In this document: positions 29,766 through 38,013 of the stretch, piece by piece
How positions within the stretch are numbered: the stretch's first letter is position 1
Layout of the letters: every line of letters begins with the position of its first letter
Notes under the pieces: model-generated
The model's database searches: none
The model's input: only the letters and a program-made list of their open reading frames with translations
Told to the model about the DNA's origin: nothing
Program-made: the position numbers and the translations under genes
Assembly (NCBI GenBank): GCA_018302105.1
Contig: JAGWAD010000009.1
Span: forward strand, 1-60,133
Reading direction: 5' to 3'
Length of the DNA: 60,133 nt
From: Candidatus Woesearchaeota archaeon
Lineage (GTDB): Archaea; Nanobdellota; Nanobdellia; SCGC-AAA011-G17; GW2011-AR18

Positions 29766-30716
29766 ATGGGCTTTAGAAAAATAATTAGCTTTGGAGACAG
29801 TTCTTTTGTAGTCAGTTTACCTAAAGACTGGGTCACTAAAAATGGTTTGAAAAAAGGTGATCCTGTTAATGTTGAAGAAAAAGATGATGGAATAAAAATT
29901 ACTCCAGTAAATAGAAAACAAAGTCCAAGTACAAAAGAAATAAATATTAGTTTTGACGGAAATGTAAGAAAATTAAATGCTGAGCTTGTTTATGCTTATG
30001 TTGATAATTATAACCTGATAAATATTTTAGGGAAAGATCTTTTTAGTTATATGAAACAAATAGAACAGACGGTTGATAATTTTGTAGCTTTGGAAGTCAT
30101 GCAAAAATCTCCTACAAAAATTGTTATAAAAGACTGTTTAAATCTGAATGAAATTTCTGTATATGACACTTTGAGAAGAATTGACAGAATTGTTTTGTCT
30201 ATGGCTGAAGATGTTAAAAATTATTTTACAGGCAAAGTTAAGAATGTAAATGAAAGTCTTGAATATAAGGAAAAGGATGTAACAAGGCTTAGTAATTTAT
30301 TATTTAAAATATTAAAAAGAAGTTTTGATCCAAATGACAAAGCATTGCTTAATTTAAGCTTGGATGATATATTCTTTTATTGGGAAGTTATTTTATTTGT
30401 AGAAAAAGTTGGAGACCAGCTTAAAAGAATGCCAAGAAATATTAATGCTCCGCTGCCAAATGATTTTATATTAATCTTTGATAAAGTTATGGAACAATAT
30501 AGCGAAGCTATGAATGCTAACTTTAATGTGAATTATGAGGCTGCTATTAATGTTATAGTAAATAAGAGAAAAATTTATGATGAAATAGATAATCTTGCAG
30601 ATAAACTTCCAGCAAGATCTTTAGGTACTACCACTGAGAGAGCTAAGAATATAAATAGCCATGCAGGAAATATTGCAAAAGCTTTTCTTAAATTGAAATT
30701 GGAGCATAAGAAGTAA
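29766..30716 (+). CDS. AbrB-PhoU regulator
   Basis: The 316-residue protein joins an N-terminal SpoVT/AbrB swapped-hairpin domain (FGDSSFVVSLPKDWVTKNGLKKGDPVNVEEKDDGIKITPV, residues 7-55) to two PhoU-like helical segments containing EKDVTRLSNLLFKILKRSF and similar three-helix patterns. Such fusions in archaea are annotated as phosphate-uptake regulators, where the AbrB part binds DNA and PhoU senses transporter state. No phosphate transporter is nearby. An AGGAGA motif precedes the ATG. The promoter region is shared divergently with the RAM-domain gene. Confidence 0.82.
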   Translation: MGFRKIISFGDSSFVVSLPKDWVTKNGLKKGDPVNVEEKDDGIKITPVNRKQSPSTKEINISFDGNVRKLNAELVYAYVDNYNLINILGKDLFSYMKQIEQTVDNFVALEVMQKSPTKIVIKDCLNLNEISVYDTLRRIDRIVLSMAEDVKNYFTGKVKNVNESLEYKEKDVTRLSNLLFKILKRSFDPNDKALLNLSLDDIFFYWEVILFVEKVGDQLKRMPRNINAPLPNDFILIFDKVMEQYSEAMNANFNVNYEAAINVIVNKRKIYDEIDNLADKLPARSLGTTTERAKNINSHAGNIAKAFLKLKLEHKK

Positions 30717-30739
30717 TTTAATAATTCATTTATTCTGGA

Positions 30740-30871
30740 TTACTTTGTATTTTTTTCCTTAAAGCAAGGTTTGCAGAGATAGGTATATATACCATCCTCT
30801 TTTATTTTTACTTCTGCATATTCATCGCAGTAATCACACTTTTTTGATTTCGTTATCTCTATTTTTCCCAT
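30740..30871 (-). CDS. 43-residue zinc-ribbon-like protein
   Basis: The minus strand encodes MGKIEITKSKKCDYCDEYAEV...IYTYLCKPCFKEKNTK. Two C-x-x-C knuckles 20 residues apart (CDYC and CKPC) form a plausible treble-clef or zinc-ribbon site. The ORF is short, but the spacing and clean ATG support it. It lies between the convergent AbrB-PhoU gene and the fibrillarin gene on its own strand. A nucleic-acid or ribosome contact role is a guess. Confidence 0.6.
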   Translation of the reverse strand: MGKIEITKSKKCDYCDEYAEVKIKEDGIYTYLCKPCFKEKNTK

Positions 30872-30908
30872 ATTATTTAGGAATAATCTTTAAATATAAA
30901 CTTTTCTT

Positions 30909-31583
30909 TTATTTTTTTTGGCAAACAAAAAAACAATGGGCTTTCTGCAATGGATCTAATTCTTTTTTGTCTATAATTTTTAATTTATCTTTTAATTTAT
31001 CTTCAACTTCCTGATAAATTCTCTGAGGATGTCTTGTTACATCTATGCTTCTTGATTTTATTGCAATCATTGCATAACCTTTTGGTTTTAAAAACTGTAA
31101 ATTTTTCAATAAAATTTCTACTTGATTTTTTTGTGCAATATCCTGATAGATTACATCGACTTCTGTGATTCTTGTTTTGTAAGTTTCTGGCTTTTTTGCA
31201 TCTGCAAGCATAGGAATCATGTTTTCCCTTTCTTCACATATTCCTAATAAATCCCTTACAACCCTTGGTGCAAAATCCAAACAAAATACTACTCCATTTT
31301 TTCCTACAATATCTGAAACGAAAGAGGGAGTATAACCATGAGATGCTCCAAGATATAATATTTTATCGCTTTGTTTTATTGGTATTAATGATATTCTTTT
31401 AATTATTGCTGCACCTAATTTAGAATGTGTTGGATTAAATTCCCTAAATTCTTCATTATTTATTTTATAAAGTTTTTCATCAAAAAATGATTTTCCAGGT
31501 GTTAAATTTTTTGTTACTAAATTTCTTCTCCCTTTCTGGTTGATAATGAATATTCCTTCATATTTTGATTTTTCTAATTCCAT
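30909..31583 (-). CDS. flpA: Fibrillarin (archaeal rRNA/tRNA 2'-O-methyltransferase)
   Basis: The 224-residue protein has the N-terminal fibrillarin beta domain and a methyltransferase core with SAM-binding ILYLGASHGYTPSFVSDIVG, VFCLDFAPRVVRDLL, DVIYQDIAQKNQVEILLKN and MIAIKSRSIDVTRHPQRIYQEVEDKL. The Lys-Asp-Lys-His-type catalytic positions are plausible (D of YQD and K of AIKSRS). It methylates RNA positions chosen by box C/D guide RNAs, in a complex with L7Ae and Nop5. Nop5 is encoded upstream on the same strand at 32623, with a kinase-like gene between. Confidence 0.93.
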   Translation of the reverse strand: MELEKSKYEGIFIINQKGRRNLVTKNLTPGKSFFDEKLYKINNEEFREFNPTHSKLGAAIIKRISLIPIKQSDKILYLGASHGYTPSFVSDIVGKNGVVFCLDFAPRVVRDLLGICEERENMIPMLADAKKPETYKTRITEVDVIYQDIAQKNQVEILLKNLQFLKPKGYAMIAIKSRSIDVTRHPQRIYQEVEDKLKDKLKIIDKKELDPLQKAHCFFVCQKK

Positions 31584-31614
31584 TTTTTATGACTGTTTAA
31601 ATATAATTATAAAA

Positions 31615-32550
31615 CTATCTTTTTATTCTTATAAATTCTATCCTTGGTATAATTATATTTTTATATATTGCACTGGCAATTTCTCTCTCCCTTTTTTCAA
31701 GTTCTCTTGTTATATCTTCTGTTGATGTGTTTATGTAATCTAAATTTGTAGCTGTATTTATAAAATATATTTCTCCTGGATATGCCTGTAGCTTTTTTGT
31801 AGATTTGGTTATGAAAGGTATTGTATTATCAAAAAGAGTTTCATTATATCCGCTTAATTTCTTATAGGCATCAATTTCTTCATCTATTTTTTGTGAAAAA
31901 TATTCATCAATGGATTGCGTTACTTCTCCCCTCATTTCCTTTTTGTGTCTTAATATTAACCTATTTCTTGCTTCAGCACCATTACAGAAGAATACAAGAA
32001 CAATATTCGGCTTGATGTATCCGCTTTGTGGTTCTTCCTTAAGTGTTTTAATTCCTCTTAAATATTGAGCCACTGCCTGAATTGGTGCGCCTAATAATGT
32101 TTGTTTTACTAATGTATCGGGAAGACAATATCTAGTAAGTATAGCTATTTTATGTTCATCTTCCTTAAGAGAAGGTATTACCTTTCGTTCTAATGCAGAT
32201 GCACTTTCAGCTCTTATTGCATTTACAACATCGTACCATTTAATTTCTTTGTATTGTTCTTGCTGGTTGACTAAATTTTCTCTGCAGCCCTTATATACTT
32301 CTAAAGAATCTTTTGATGCCCTGCTAGTAATTGCTGCATAACCTGCTTCAATTAGTAATTGATTGAGTTTATCTGCTGCAGTTGTTTTGCCTGAACATTT
32401 TGGTCCAGTTACAGAGATTATTATATTACGCCTTAATCTTTGTTCATCAGATCTTCCATCCAAAAAATCTTTTTTATTCAATGTATTTTTTGTTGCGAGA
32501 ATAATTCCTAGTGGAATATCCATTCTTCTAGCTTTTGTCTTAATATGCAT
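31615..32550 (-). CDS. Thymidylate-kinase-like P-loop kinase
   Basis: The 311-residue protein has a P-loop ISVTGPKCSGKTTAADKLNQLLIEAGYAAITSRASK (about residues 47-80) and a lid-like region with Arg residues (RNRLILRHKKEMRGEV). It also has VVNAIRAESASALERKVIPSL and ILTRYCLPDTLVKQTLLGAP, where the D-R-Y of true thymidylate kinase reads T-R-Y. It resembles a thymidylate kinase-like NMP kinase, with a longer C-terminal helix (DITRELEKREREIASAIYK). The substrate is uncertain. Its position between nop5 and fibrillarin may reflect a shared transcript rather than shared function. Confidence 0.7.
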   Translation of the reverse strand: MHIKTKARRMDIPLGIILATKNTLNKKDFLDGRSDEQRLRRNIIISVTGPKCSGKTTAADKLNQLLIEAGYAAITSRASKDSLEVYKGCRENLVNQQEQYKEIKWYDVVNAIRAESASALERKVIPSLKEDEHKIAILTRYCLPDTLVKQTLLGAPIQAVAQYLRGIKTLKEEPQSGYIKPNIVLVFFCNGAEARNRLILRHKKEMRGEVTQSIDEYFSQKIDEEIDAYKKLSGYNETLFDNTIPFITKSTKKLQAYPGEIYFINTATNLDYINTSTEDITRELEKREREIASAIYKNIIIPRIEFIRIKR

Positions 32551-32622
32551 ATCTTTTAGTATTTACAATAATTAAAAAGCCTTTCTATTTGTTGTTACTA
32601 AATAGTCATGTCTCAAAAAACC

Positions 32623-33288
32623 TTATTTTTCCTTAAAAAAATCTATTTTTGCTGCTTTTGAGATTTCACTTGCTAATTTTCTTGCTACTTTTCCTTTATC
32701 CTTTAATTGAGCTTTAGAAATCGTCGGATGGCTAAATATTACCCCGAATTTTGGCGGTTTGGCTTTTGTCTTTAAATGCCTGAATAATGCTTTTTCTGCT
32801 CCCAAAACCTGAATTGTTGAGGAAGGCAATTCTGCAAGATGTTTTAATGAACCTGCTTTATCTATTAAACGAGAAGCTATTAATGGTGTGGCAGCTTCTG
32901 CTAAAGTCGGGCATATTTCTTTAGTTAATGATTCAAGATAACTTTCCTGTGATTCAAATAATTTTGATAAACTTTCTATTTCTTTTGCTATTTCAATCAT
33001 TGAATTCAAATCTTTTTCTGTTAAATCAATTGCAATATCTTCTTTTATTTTTTTGTATACATTATCAATTAAAATTTTTATATTTTCTTCTTTGGCAGCT
33101 CTTGGAGCATAATAACCATATCTTTCTCTTAAATTTGCAACTAATCTGTTTATTATTTTTATAATTTCATCGATAGTATGAATTGTCTGTATTAAAAGGA
33201 TATCTCTTGTAGTTTCTTCTTTAATGCTTTCCTTAGTCAGTCTGATATTAAGCTCTCTTAGTTTTTTTATATCTGACTCAGTTACCAT
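32623..33288 (-). CDS. nop5: Nop5 guide-RNP scaffold, lacking the N-terminal fibrillarin-binding domain
   Basis: The 221-residue protein starts directly at the helix that precedes the Nop5 coiled coil (LRELNIRLTKESIKEETTRDILLIQTIHTIDEIIKIINRLVANLRERYGYYAP). It then has the coiled coil and the Nop domain with CPTLAEAATPLIASRLIDKAGSLKHLAELPSSTIQVLGAEKALFRHLK...PKFGVIFSHPTISKA. Archaeal Nop5 proteins are usually near 380-410 residues, with about 120-150 N-terminal residues binding fibrillarin. No such segment is encoded upstream: about 80 bases on is the next gene, in the opposite direction. RNA and L7Ae contacts should be intact, but the fibrillarin contact is not explained. Confidence 0.9.
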   Translation of the reverse strand: MVTESDIKKLRELNIRLTKESIKEETTRDILLIQTIHTIDEIIKIINRLVANLRERYGYYAPRAAKEENIKILIDNVYKKIKEDIAIDLTEKDLNSMIEIAKEIESLSKLFESQESYLESLTKEICPTLAEAATPLIASRLIDKAGSLKHLAELPSSTIQVLGAEKALFRHLKTKAKPPKFGVIFSHPTISKAQLKDKGKVARKLASEISKAAKIDFFKEK

Positions 33289-33370
33289 CTTTTTTTGATT
33301 ATTAGCAGAATTTTTAAGCTTTGGTATTTAAGCGAAAGTGTTATTAAGCAATTTTATAATGTATAAATAA

Positions 33371-33844
33371 ATGGTTGATGTTAAGAAAATATTTGAGAGA
33401 AAATTAAATATTGCTGATGGTGTTTTTAAGATAGATGCTGTATATAAAGGGATAAAACAAAAATCTGATTCTTTAGGATATACACTTGTTGAAAAGGAAC
33501 ATTCTAACAAGTCAGGCAAGTATGGAGGAGAAATAAAATTTGATTTTATACTGGATAAAGAGATAGATTATTTTGCAAAAGGAGAGATAAGTGTAGAAAT
33601 AATATTCCTTAATATAAAAAAAGCAAAAGGTTATGATGTTGGCAATATAGAACTTAAAATGAGTGCGATGCAAAAGCTTGATTATAAACACAGGTGGGGA
33701 ATAAATAAATTCAATAAATTTTTATTTTCAATTTACCAAAACTTAATGAAAGAGAATTTTAAGAAAAAATATTTAATCCCTATAATTATAGACGCAACAA
33801 CAATATATAATTTTATTAAGGAAAGTATAGAAGAATATGGTTAG
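33371..33844 (+). CDS. Hypothetical protein, paralogue set member A
   Basis: The 157-residue soluble protein starts with MVDVKKIFERKLNIADGVFKIDAVYKGIKQKSDSLGYTLVEKEH. It shares a pattern with the proteins at 34964 and 33881: an opening [VT]-F-x-[IL] element, a central strand with repeated hydrophobics, WGINKFNKFLFSIYQNLM near the end and an I-D-x-x-x-I-x-x-F-I-K-E-S-I tail. It is likely an alpha/beta two-layer domain. No family is recognised. The TATA-like TTTTATAATG lies about 20 bases upstream. Confidence 0.55.
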   Translation: MVDVKKIFERKLNIADGVFKIDAVYKGIKQKSDSLGYTLVEKEHSNKSGKYGGEIKFDFILDKEIDYFAKGEISVEIIFLNIKKAKGYDVGNIELKMSAMQKLDYKHRWGINKFNKFLFSIYQNLMKENFKKKYLIPIIIDATTIYNFIKESIEEYG

Positions 33845-33880
33845 GAAAGATTTATTAATTTATAAATTGATTTTTACATA

Positions 33881-34381
33881 ATGCCAAAAGAGGAAGTTAT
33901 AATTAAGGATGCAAAGATCAAGTATAGAGGAACATTTGATCTTGCTTTATTGTATAAAAGTCTTACAATGTGGTATGGCAATTCTAGTTATGGTGCTTCT
34001 TTAAAGGAAATAAAGTATGTTGAGAAAGTAAGGCCTGATGGTAAGCAAATTGAAATTGTCTGGGAATTAAATAAAGAAGAGGAAAGTGGATATTTTAAGA
34101 TTGAACAAGGAATTAAATTCTATATTACCAAACTTAATGAAGCTGAAGTTGAAAAAGACGGACAGAGAATTAAACTTGATAAATGTGATTTAGAATTGAC
34201 TTTTGGATCTAAAGTTATTATAAATGCTAATAAATCATGGAATGAAAATAGTTTTATATTCAAAATTTATGAAAGATATTTTATTGGCTACAGAGTTGAA
34301 GAAATTAAAATTGCAGCTTATAAAGATACAAACAAAATAATGGATGAAGTCAAGAATTTTTTAAATTTATATAGGTTTTAG
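33881..34381 (+). CDS. Hypothetical protein, paralogue set member B
   Basis: The 166-residue soluble protein has RGTFDLALLYKSLTMWYGNSSYGASLKEIKYVEKVRPDGKQIEIVWELNKEE, a central beta-rich part (GYFKIEQGIKFYITKLNEAEVEK) and NKSWNENSFIFKIYERYFIGYRVEEI near its end. The G-x-F-D-L start and W-x-x-N-x-F-x-x-x-I-Y segment align with members A and C. It starts 36 bases after A, so all appear co-transcribed. Confidence 0.55.
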   Translation: MPKEEVIIKDAKIKYRGTFDLALLYKSLTMWYGNSSYGASLKEIKYVEKVRPDGKQIEIVWELNKEEESGYFKIEQGIKFYITKLNEAEVEKDGQRIKLDKCDLELTFGSKVIINANKSWNENSFIFKIYERYFIGYRVEEIKIAAYKDTNKIMDEVKNFLNLYRF

Positions 34382-34421
34382 TAATAAAAAATAATATAAA
34401 CTAGATGTCATGTAAATTTAT

Positions 34422-34919
34422 ATGTTGAAAAATATAATATTTTATTTTAGTTTAATTCTAATTTTTGGATTACTGGTTTTTTTACTTATGAAAAACGATA
34501 AATCTATTGAGGATAGAATAATAAATAAAATTCTCCTACTAAAAAAAGATTATCCGGATTATTTTTCTAAAATTGAACCTGTTGAAGAAAAAATAAAAAG
34601 GGATGTTGATGGATCAATTCAGGATTTTTTATATTCTTATAATATGAAAGATGAACCAAATCCTGGTTATGGAAAAGTTGGTGGTTGGAGTAGTGCAATG
34701 CCTTATTTTAAAATTCCTGGAAAAAATGGAATATATATTGAATTAAGATTTAGAAGCAAGGATTGGAATACGTGGTCTCAGTTGGAACAACAAAAAGATG
34801 GTTGGGGGTTTACTGATGGTAAAAATGTTGTTTTTAGAGAGATTATAACTGATAATTTAGGGTTGCAAGCCAAGATAGAACAAATAATTAATGATGAAGG
34901 GTTCAATGAAACTATTTAA
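34422..34919 (+). CDS. Hypothetical protein with one N-terminal membrane helix
   Basis: The 165-residue protein begins MLKNIIFYFSLILIFGLLVFLLMKNDK, a single signal-anchor helix. The rest is soluble and polar with aromatic motifs KVGGWSSAMPYFKIPGKNGIYIELRFRSKDWNTWSQLEQQKDGWGFTDG. It is not similar to its neighbours but sits between paralogues B and C, so a membrane-tethered partner is possible. No family is recognised. Confidence 0.55.
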   Translation: MLKNIIFYFSLILIFGLLVFLLMKNDKSIEDRIINKILLLKKDYPDYFSKIEPVEEKIKRDVDGSIQDFLYSYNMKDEPNPGYGKVGGWSSAMPYFKIPGKNGIYIELRFRSKDWNTWSQLEQQKDGWGFTDGKNVVFREIITDNLGLQAKIEQIINDEGFNETI

Positions 34920-34963
34920 ATAATTTAATAAAATTATTAAAGGGGAACAAATAAGAATAAACA

Positions 34964-35443
34964 ATGGTTCATACAGATAAAATTGTTAAGGATCTTGAAT
35001 TATTGCATGAAGGTGTTTTTGACCTTAAAGAACTCCTTAATATTATAAAAGAATTTTTTAAAAGGCATGATTATGATTTAACTGAAAAATCTTATAATTC
35101 CACTACTAAAGATGGATTGAAAACTACAGTTTTGAAATGGGATTTTGATAGAAAAGTTGATGATTACAATCAATGTTTTGCGAAACTTAGTATTGAATTA
35201 AATAATTATAAAGAAGGCTTTGTTGATGCGAAAAAAGTTATTGATGGAAGATTAAAATTTGTAATAAATGCTGAGATACAAAGGGATTATGATCAAAAGT
35301 GGAAAACTAATCCATTAAGGAAGATAGCAAGGGCAGTTTATGATAGATATGTTATTGAAGAAAAACAAGATAGGGTTTCTAAAGAACTTAAAAGTATAAT
35401 TGATAATCTTAAAAAGGAAATAAAACAATATCTTGGAATATAA
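34964..35443 (+). CDS. Hypothetical protein, paralogue set member C
   Basis: The 159-residue soluble protein has HEGVFDLKELLNIIKEFFKRHDYDLTEKSYN, KTTVLKWDFDRKVDDYNQCFAKLSIELNNYKEGFVDAKKVIDGRLKFVINAEIQRDYDQKWKTNPLRKIARAVYDRYV and a helical end. It is the clearest representative of the fold shared with 33371 and 33881. An AAAGGGGAA stretch precedes it by about 22 bases. The repeat fragment at 35467 follows. Confidence 0.55.
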   Translation: MVHTDKIVKDLELLHEGVFDLKELLNIIKEFFKRHDYDLTEKSYNSTTKDGLKTTVLKWDFDRKVDDYNQCFAKLSIELNNYKEGFVDAKKVIDGRLKFVINAEIQRDYDQKWKTNPLRKIARAVYDRYVIEEKQDRVSKELKSIIDNLKKEIKQYLGI

Positions 35444-35466
35444 TTTTAAAAAACAAAACTCAAAAA

Positions 35467-35500
35467 ACTAAATTACTGTTTGTTGGTTGACTATATTCTA
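35467..35500 (+). repeat. Fragment of the two-hairpin repeat (3' part only)
   Basis: ACTAAATTACTGTTTGTTGG continues as TTGACTATATTCTAT, the 3' end of the repeat consensus as at 17751-17776 and 9535-9556. The first hairpin and the left arm of the second are missing, so this is a truncated copy. It lies upstream of the eL21 gene. Confidence 0.65.
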
Positions 35501-35552
35501 TTGGTTCAAGTGAATAATAAGCTTTAAATAGATTGATTTCTTTCAAACTGCT

Positions 35553-35843
35553 ATGGTTAAAAGAATAGGCGGATTTAGAAGGAAGACTAGACACAAGTTA
35601 GCAAAGAACTATAGAGAAAAAGGAAAGCTTAGTTTAGTAAAATATTTTCAGCAATTTAAAACAGGAGATAAAGTTTGTTTAGTTGCTGAGCCAAGTAAGC
35701 ATAATGGTATGTATCATCCAAGATTTCATGGAAGGGTTGGTACAGTTGATGGAAAAAAAGGAAATTGTTATGAAGTTCAGATTAGGGATGGCAATATGCG
35801 AAAATCATTGATAGTTCATCCAATACATCTGAAGAGGTTATAA
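35553..35843 (+). CDS. rpl21e: Large-subunit ribosomal protein eL21
   Basis: The 96-residue basic protein matches eL21: MVKRIGGFRRKTRHKLAKNYREKGKLSLVKYFQQFKTGDKVCLVAEPSKHNGMYHPRFHGRVGTVDGKKGNCYEVQIRDGNMRKSLIVHPIHLKRL. It is the first gene of an archaeal operon with rpo4 (starting one base after its stop) and a DUF655 gene. A TATA element, GCTTTAAATAG, lies about 30 bases upstream. Confidence 0.96.
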   Translation: MVKRIGGFRRKTRHKLAKNYREKGKLSLVKYFQQFKTGDKVCLVAEPSKHNGMYHPRFHGRVGTVDGKKGNCYEVQIRDGNMRKSLIVHPIHLKRL

Positions 35844-35844
35844 A

Positions 35845-36192
35845 ATGGTAGATGTTGATGTTGAAGTAATGGAACAAAAACCAATAGCTATGTCTGGAGT
35901 AAGGCATATGTTAGATGAGACTAAAAAAAATGGAAAAGAATTAAATTTCAGAGCTGAGAAAGTTCATGTTTATTTAAGTGAATTTACAAAATTAAATAAA
36001 AAAGAAGTTGATTCATTGTATGAGAAAATCAAGAGCTTAAACATATCTAAATTAAGAGACAGGCATATAATAAAGATTATAGATTTAATGCCAACTGATC
36101 CTGAAAGTTTGAAAATAATATTTTCAGGTGAAGCATTATCATTAAAACAAGAAGAGATAAATCAAATTTTGGAAGCTATAAGCAGTAAATAA
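35845..36192 (+). CDS. rpo4: RNA polymerase subunit Rpo4 (RpoF)
   Basis: The 115-residue protein corresponds to Rpb4/RpoF: MSGVRHMLDE, LNFRAEKVHVYLSEFTKLNKKEVDSLYEKIKSLNISKLRDRHIIKIIDLMPTDPESLKIIFSGEALSLKQEEINQILEAI. It forms the polymerase stalk with Rpo7, binds emerging RNA and contacts TFE. It sits in the conserved eL21-rpo4-DUF655 order. Confidence 0.92.
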   Translation: MVDVDVEVMEQKPIAMSGVRHMLDETKKNGKELNFRAEKVHVYLSEFTKLNKKEVDSLYEKIKSLNISKLRDRHIIKIIDLMPTDPESLKIIFSGEALSLKQEEINQILEAISSK

Positions 36193-36212
36193 AATGTGTA
36201 AATTAAGACAAA

Positions 36213-36767
36213 ATGACAATGAAAGAAGAACATGCAATAATATTAGATTTTTTGCCTCATGGATATCCATTCGACAAGAGACCGATACATCTGAAGACTT
36301 CTATAGCTCAAGCTCTAGGCAAAAATAATCTAGTTATATTAGAATTAGTTCCAAAAAAAGATATATTTCTACAAATCCATGAAGAAGTTTATATTGGGGA
36401 AGGTAAAAGAGATAAAATCCACCATATAGCTGGAAGAATACCTATAACAAAATTAACAGAAACTGCTAAATCTGAATTAAATTTTATTATAGAAGACCTT
36501 GTTAAGAAGGATGAGAAAAAATTTGTTGAATTTTATAATAATGCAGGGTCTATAAATATGAGAGTGCATCAGTTAGAATTACTGCCTGGAATTGGAAAAA
36601 GACATATGTTAAGTATACTAGAAGCAAGAAGTGAAAAACCTTTTGAAAGTTTTGAAGATGTTAAAAATAGAGTGCCATTATTGCCAGATCCTGAAAAAGC
36701 AATAATAAGAAGAATATTACTAGAATTGGAAGGAAATGAGAAACATAGTTTATTTGTAAAAGGATGA
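36213..36767 (+). CDS. DUF655 protein (putative nucleic-acid-binding)
   Basis: The 184-residue protein matches DUF655: EEHAIILDFLPHGYPFDKRPIHLKTSIAQALGKNNLVILELVPKKDIFLQIHEEVYIGEGKRDKIHHIAGRI is an N-terminal OB-like part. A C-terminal helix-hairpin-helix follows (HQLELLPGIGKRHMLSILEARSEKPFESFEDVKNRVPLLPDPEKAIIRRILLELEG). It is regularly beside eL21 and rpo4 in archaea and probably binds RNA or DNA near ribosome or transcription assembly. Its exact role is unknown. Confidence 0.85.
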   Translation: MTMKEEHAIILDFLPHGYPFDKRPIHLKTSIAQALGKNNLVILELVPKKDIFLQIHEEVYIGEGKRDKIHHIAGRIPITKLTETAKSELNFIIEDLVKKDEKKFVEFYNNAGSINMRVHQLELLPGIGKRHMLSILEARSEKPFESFEDVKNRVPLLPDPEKAIIRRILLELEGNEKHSLFVKG

Positions 36768-36885
36768 ACTATTAATTCTATCAATTTTTGTTTTTTAGAA
36801 TTTAGGATTTTTAAATGATATTCTTATCAAATTATTAAGTGAAGAAAAACCAAAACAACCTGATTAAGACAACTTAATAAAAACC

Positions 36886-36895
36886 TTTATAAATA
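36886..36895 (+). promoter_or_regulatory. TATA box for the uS13-uS4-uS11 operon
   Basis: TTTATAAATA ends 22 bases before the uS13 ATG, at archaeal promoter distance. This separates the S13 cluster from the eL21-rpo4-DUF655 unit upstream. Confidence 0.6.
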
Positions 36896-36917
36896 AGGCG
36901 TTAATCTTTAACAAATA

Positions 36918-37385
36918 ATGACAGAAACAAAACAGGAAATAAAACCTTTTTTAAGGGTATTTAATACAGATTTGGATGGAAACAAATCAATAGCAAGAGC
37001 ACTTTTAAAAGTTCATGGAATAGGTTTTAATGTTGCTAATTCTGTATGTAACCTATTAAAAATTGACAAAAAGAAAAAAGCTGGATTATTAAGCGATAAA
37101 GAAGCAAGAGATATAGAAGCTGTATTAAAAGAAAATAAATTACCCTCATGGATGTTAAATAATAGATTAGACTTTATTACTGGTGAAACAGGTCATTTGC
37201 TTGGTTCTGATCTGAAATTTAATATTGAAAATACTATAAAGAGAATGAAAAAATTAAAACTTTACAAAGGTATGAGGCATGCTGCCGGACAGCCTGTAAG
37301 AGGACAGAGAACAAGATCTCACTTTAGAAGGGGCACTGCTGTTGGTGTAAAAAGTAAAACTACTAAAGTAGGAAAGGCAGGATAA
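36918..37385 (+). CDS. rps13: Small-subunit ribosomal protein uS13
   Basis: The 155-residue protein has LRVFNTDLDGNKSIARALLKVHGIGFNVANSVC, ETGHLLGSDLKFNIENTIKRMKKLKLYKGMRHAAGQPVRGQRTRSHFRRGTAVGVKSK, the uS13 helix-hairpin-helix and the basic tail. It sits in the head of the small subunit and contacts P-site tRNA and the large subunit bridge. Gene order S13-S4-S11 is conserved in archaea. Confidence 0.96.
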   Translation: MTETKQEIKPFLRVFNTDLDGNKSIARALLKVHGIGFNVANSVCNLLKIDKKKKAGLLSDKEARDIEAVLKENKLPSWMLNNRLDFITGETGHLLGSDLKFNIENTIKRMKKLKLYKGMRHAAGQPVRGQRTRSHFRRGTAVGVKSKTTKVGKAG

Positions 37386-37386
37386 A

Positions 37387-38013
37387 ATGGGAGATCCAAG
37401 AAAAACAAGAAAAAAATACAAAGGCCCGGCACATCCATGGCAAAAAGCAAGGATAGATGAAGAAAGAGGCATAAAAAGAAATTATGGTTTAAAAAATAAA
37501 AAAGAAATCTGGAAATTTGTTTCTGAAATAAGAAGAATAAAATCACAAGCAAAAACTTTGATTAGGGAAAAAAGTAAAAATAATAAACAGGCATTTATTG
37601 AGGAAAAACAATTAATTGACAGGCTTGTAAAGTATGGTTTATTAACTGAAGGAAGTACCTTAGAATCGTTATTGGGATTGAAGACAAGTGACTTATTGGG
37701 AAGAAGATTACAGACTTTAGTTCATAATAAGGGCTTTGCTTTAACACCTAAACAAGCAAGACAATTTATTGTTCATGGCCATATTTTAGTTAATGGAAAA
37801 AAGATTACAGTGCCTTCGTATTTGGTTTCTTTAGAAGAAGAGCATAAAATAGAATTTAATCCAAACTCAAATTTAAATGATAAAGACCATCCTGAAAGAT
37901 CAAAAGAAAAGAAGATGAAAGGAAAAGGATCAAAGGAAAAACCAGAAGAAGCTAAAGAAGCAGAAGTTTTAGAAAAAATACAAAAAGAATTAGTTGTAGA
38001 GGTTACAGAATGA
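37387..38013 (+). CDS. rps4: Small-subunit ribosomal protein uS4
   Basis: The 208-residue protein is archaeal uS4: [56 protein letters not shown], then the S4 RNA-binding domain ([43 protein letters not shown]). A charged low-complexity tail ([27 protein letters not shown]-like) extends it. It is a primary assembly protein of the small subunit. It begins one base after uS13 and its end overlaps uS11 by four bases. Confidence 0.96.
   Translation: MGDPRKTRKKYKGPAHPWQKARIDEERGIKRNYGLKNKKEIWKFVSEIRRIKSQAKTLIREKSKNNKQAFIEEKQLIDRLVKYGLLTEGSTLESLLGLKTSDLLGRRLQTLVHNKGFALTPKQARQFIVHGHILVNGKKITVPSYLVSLEEEHKIEFNPNSNLNDKDHPERSKEKKMKGKGSKEKPEEAKEAEVLEKIQKELVVEVTE

Noticed and set aside
36805-36866. Open frame reading NLGFLNDILIKLLSEEKPKQPD after the DUF655 gene
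   Set aside because: There is no start codon after the preceding in-frame stop and the segment is only 22 codons. It could be a gene remnant but is not supportable.
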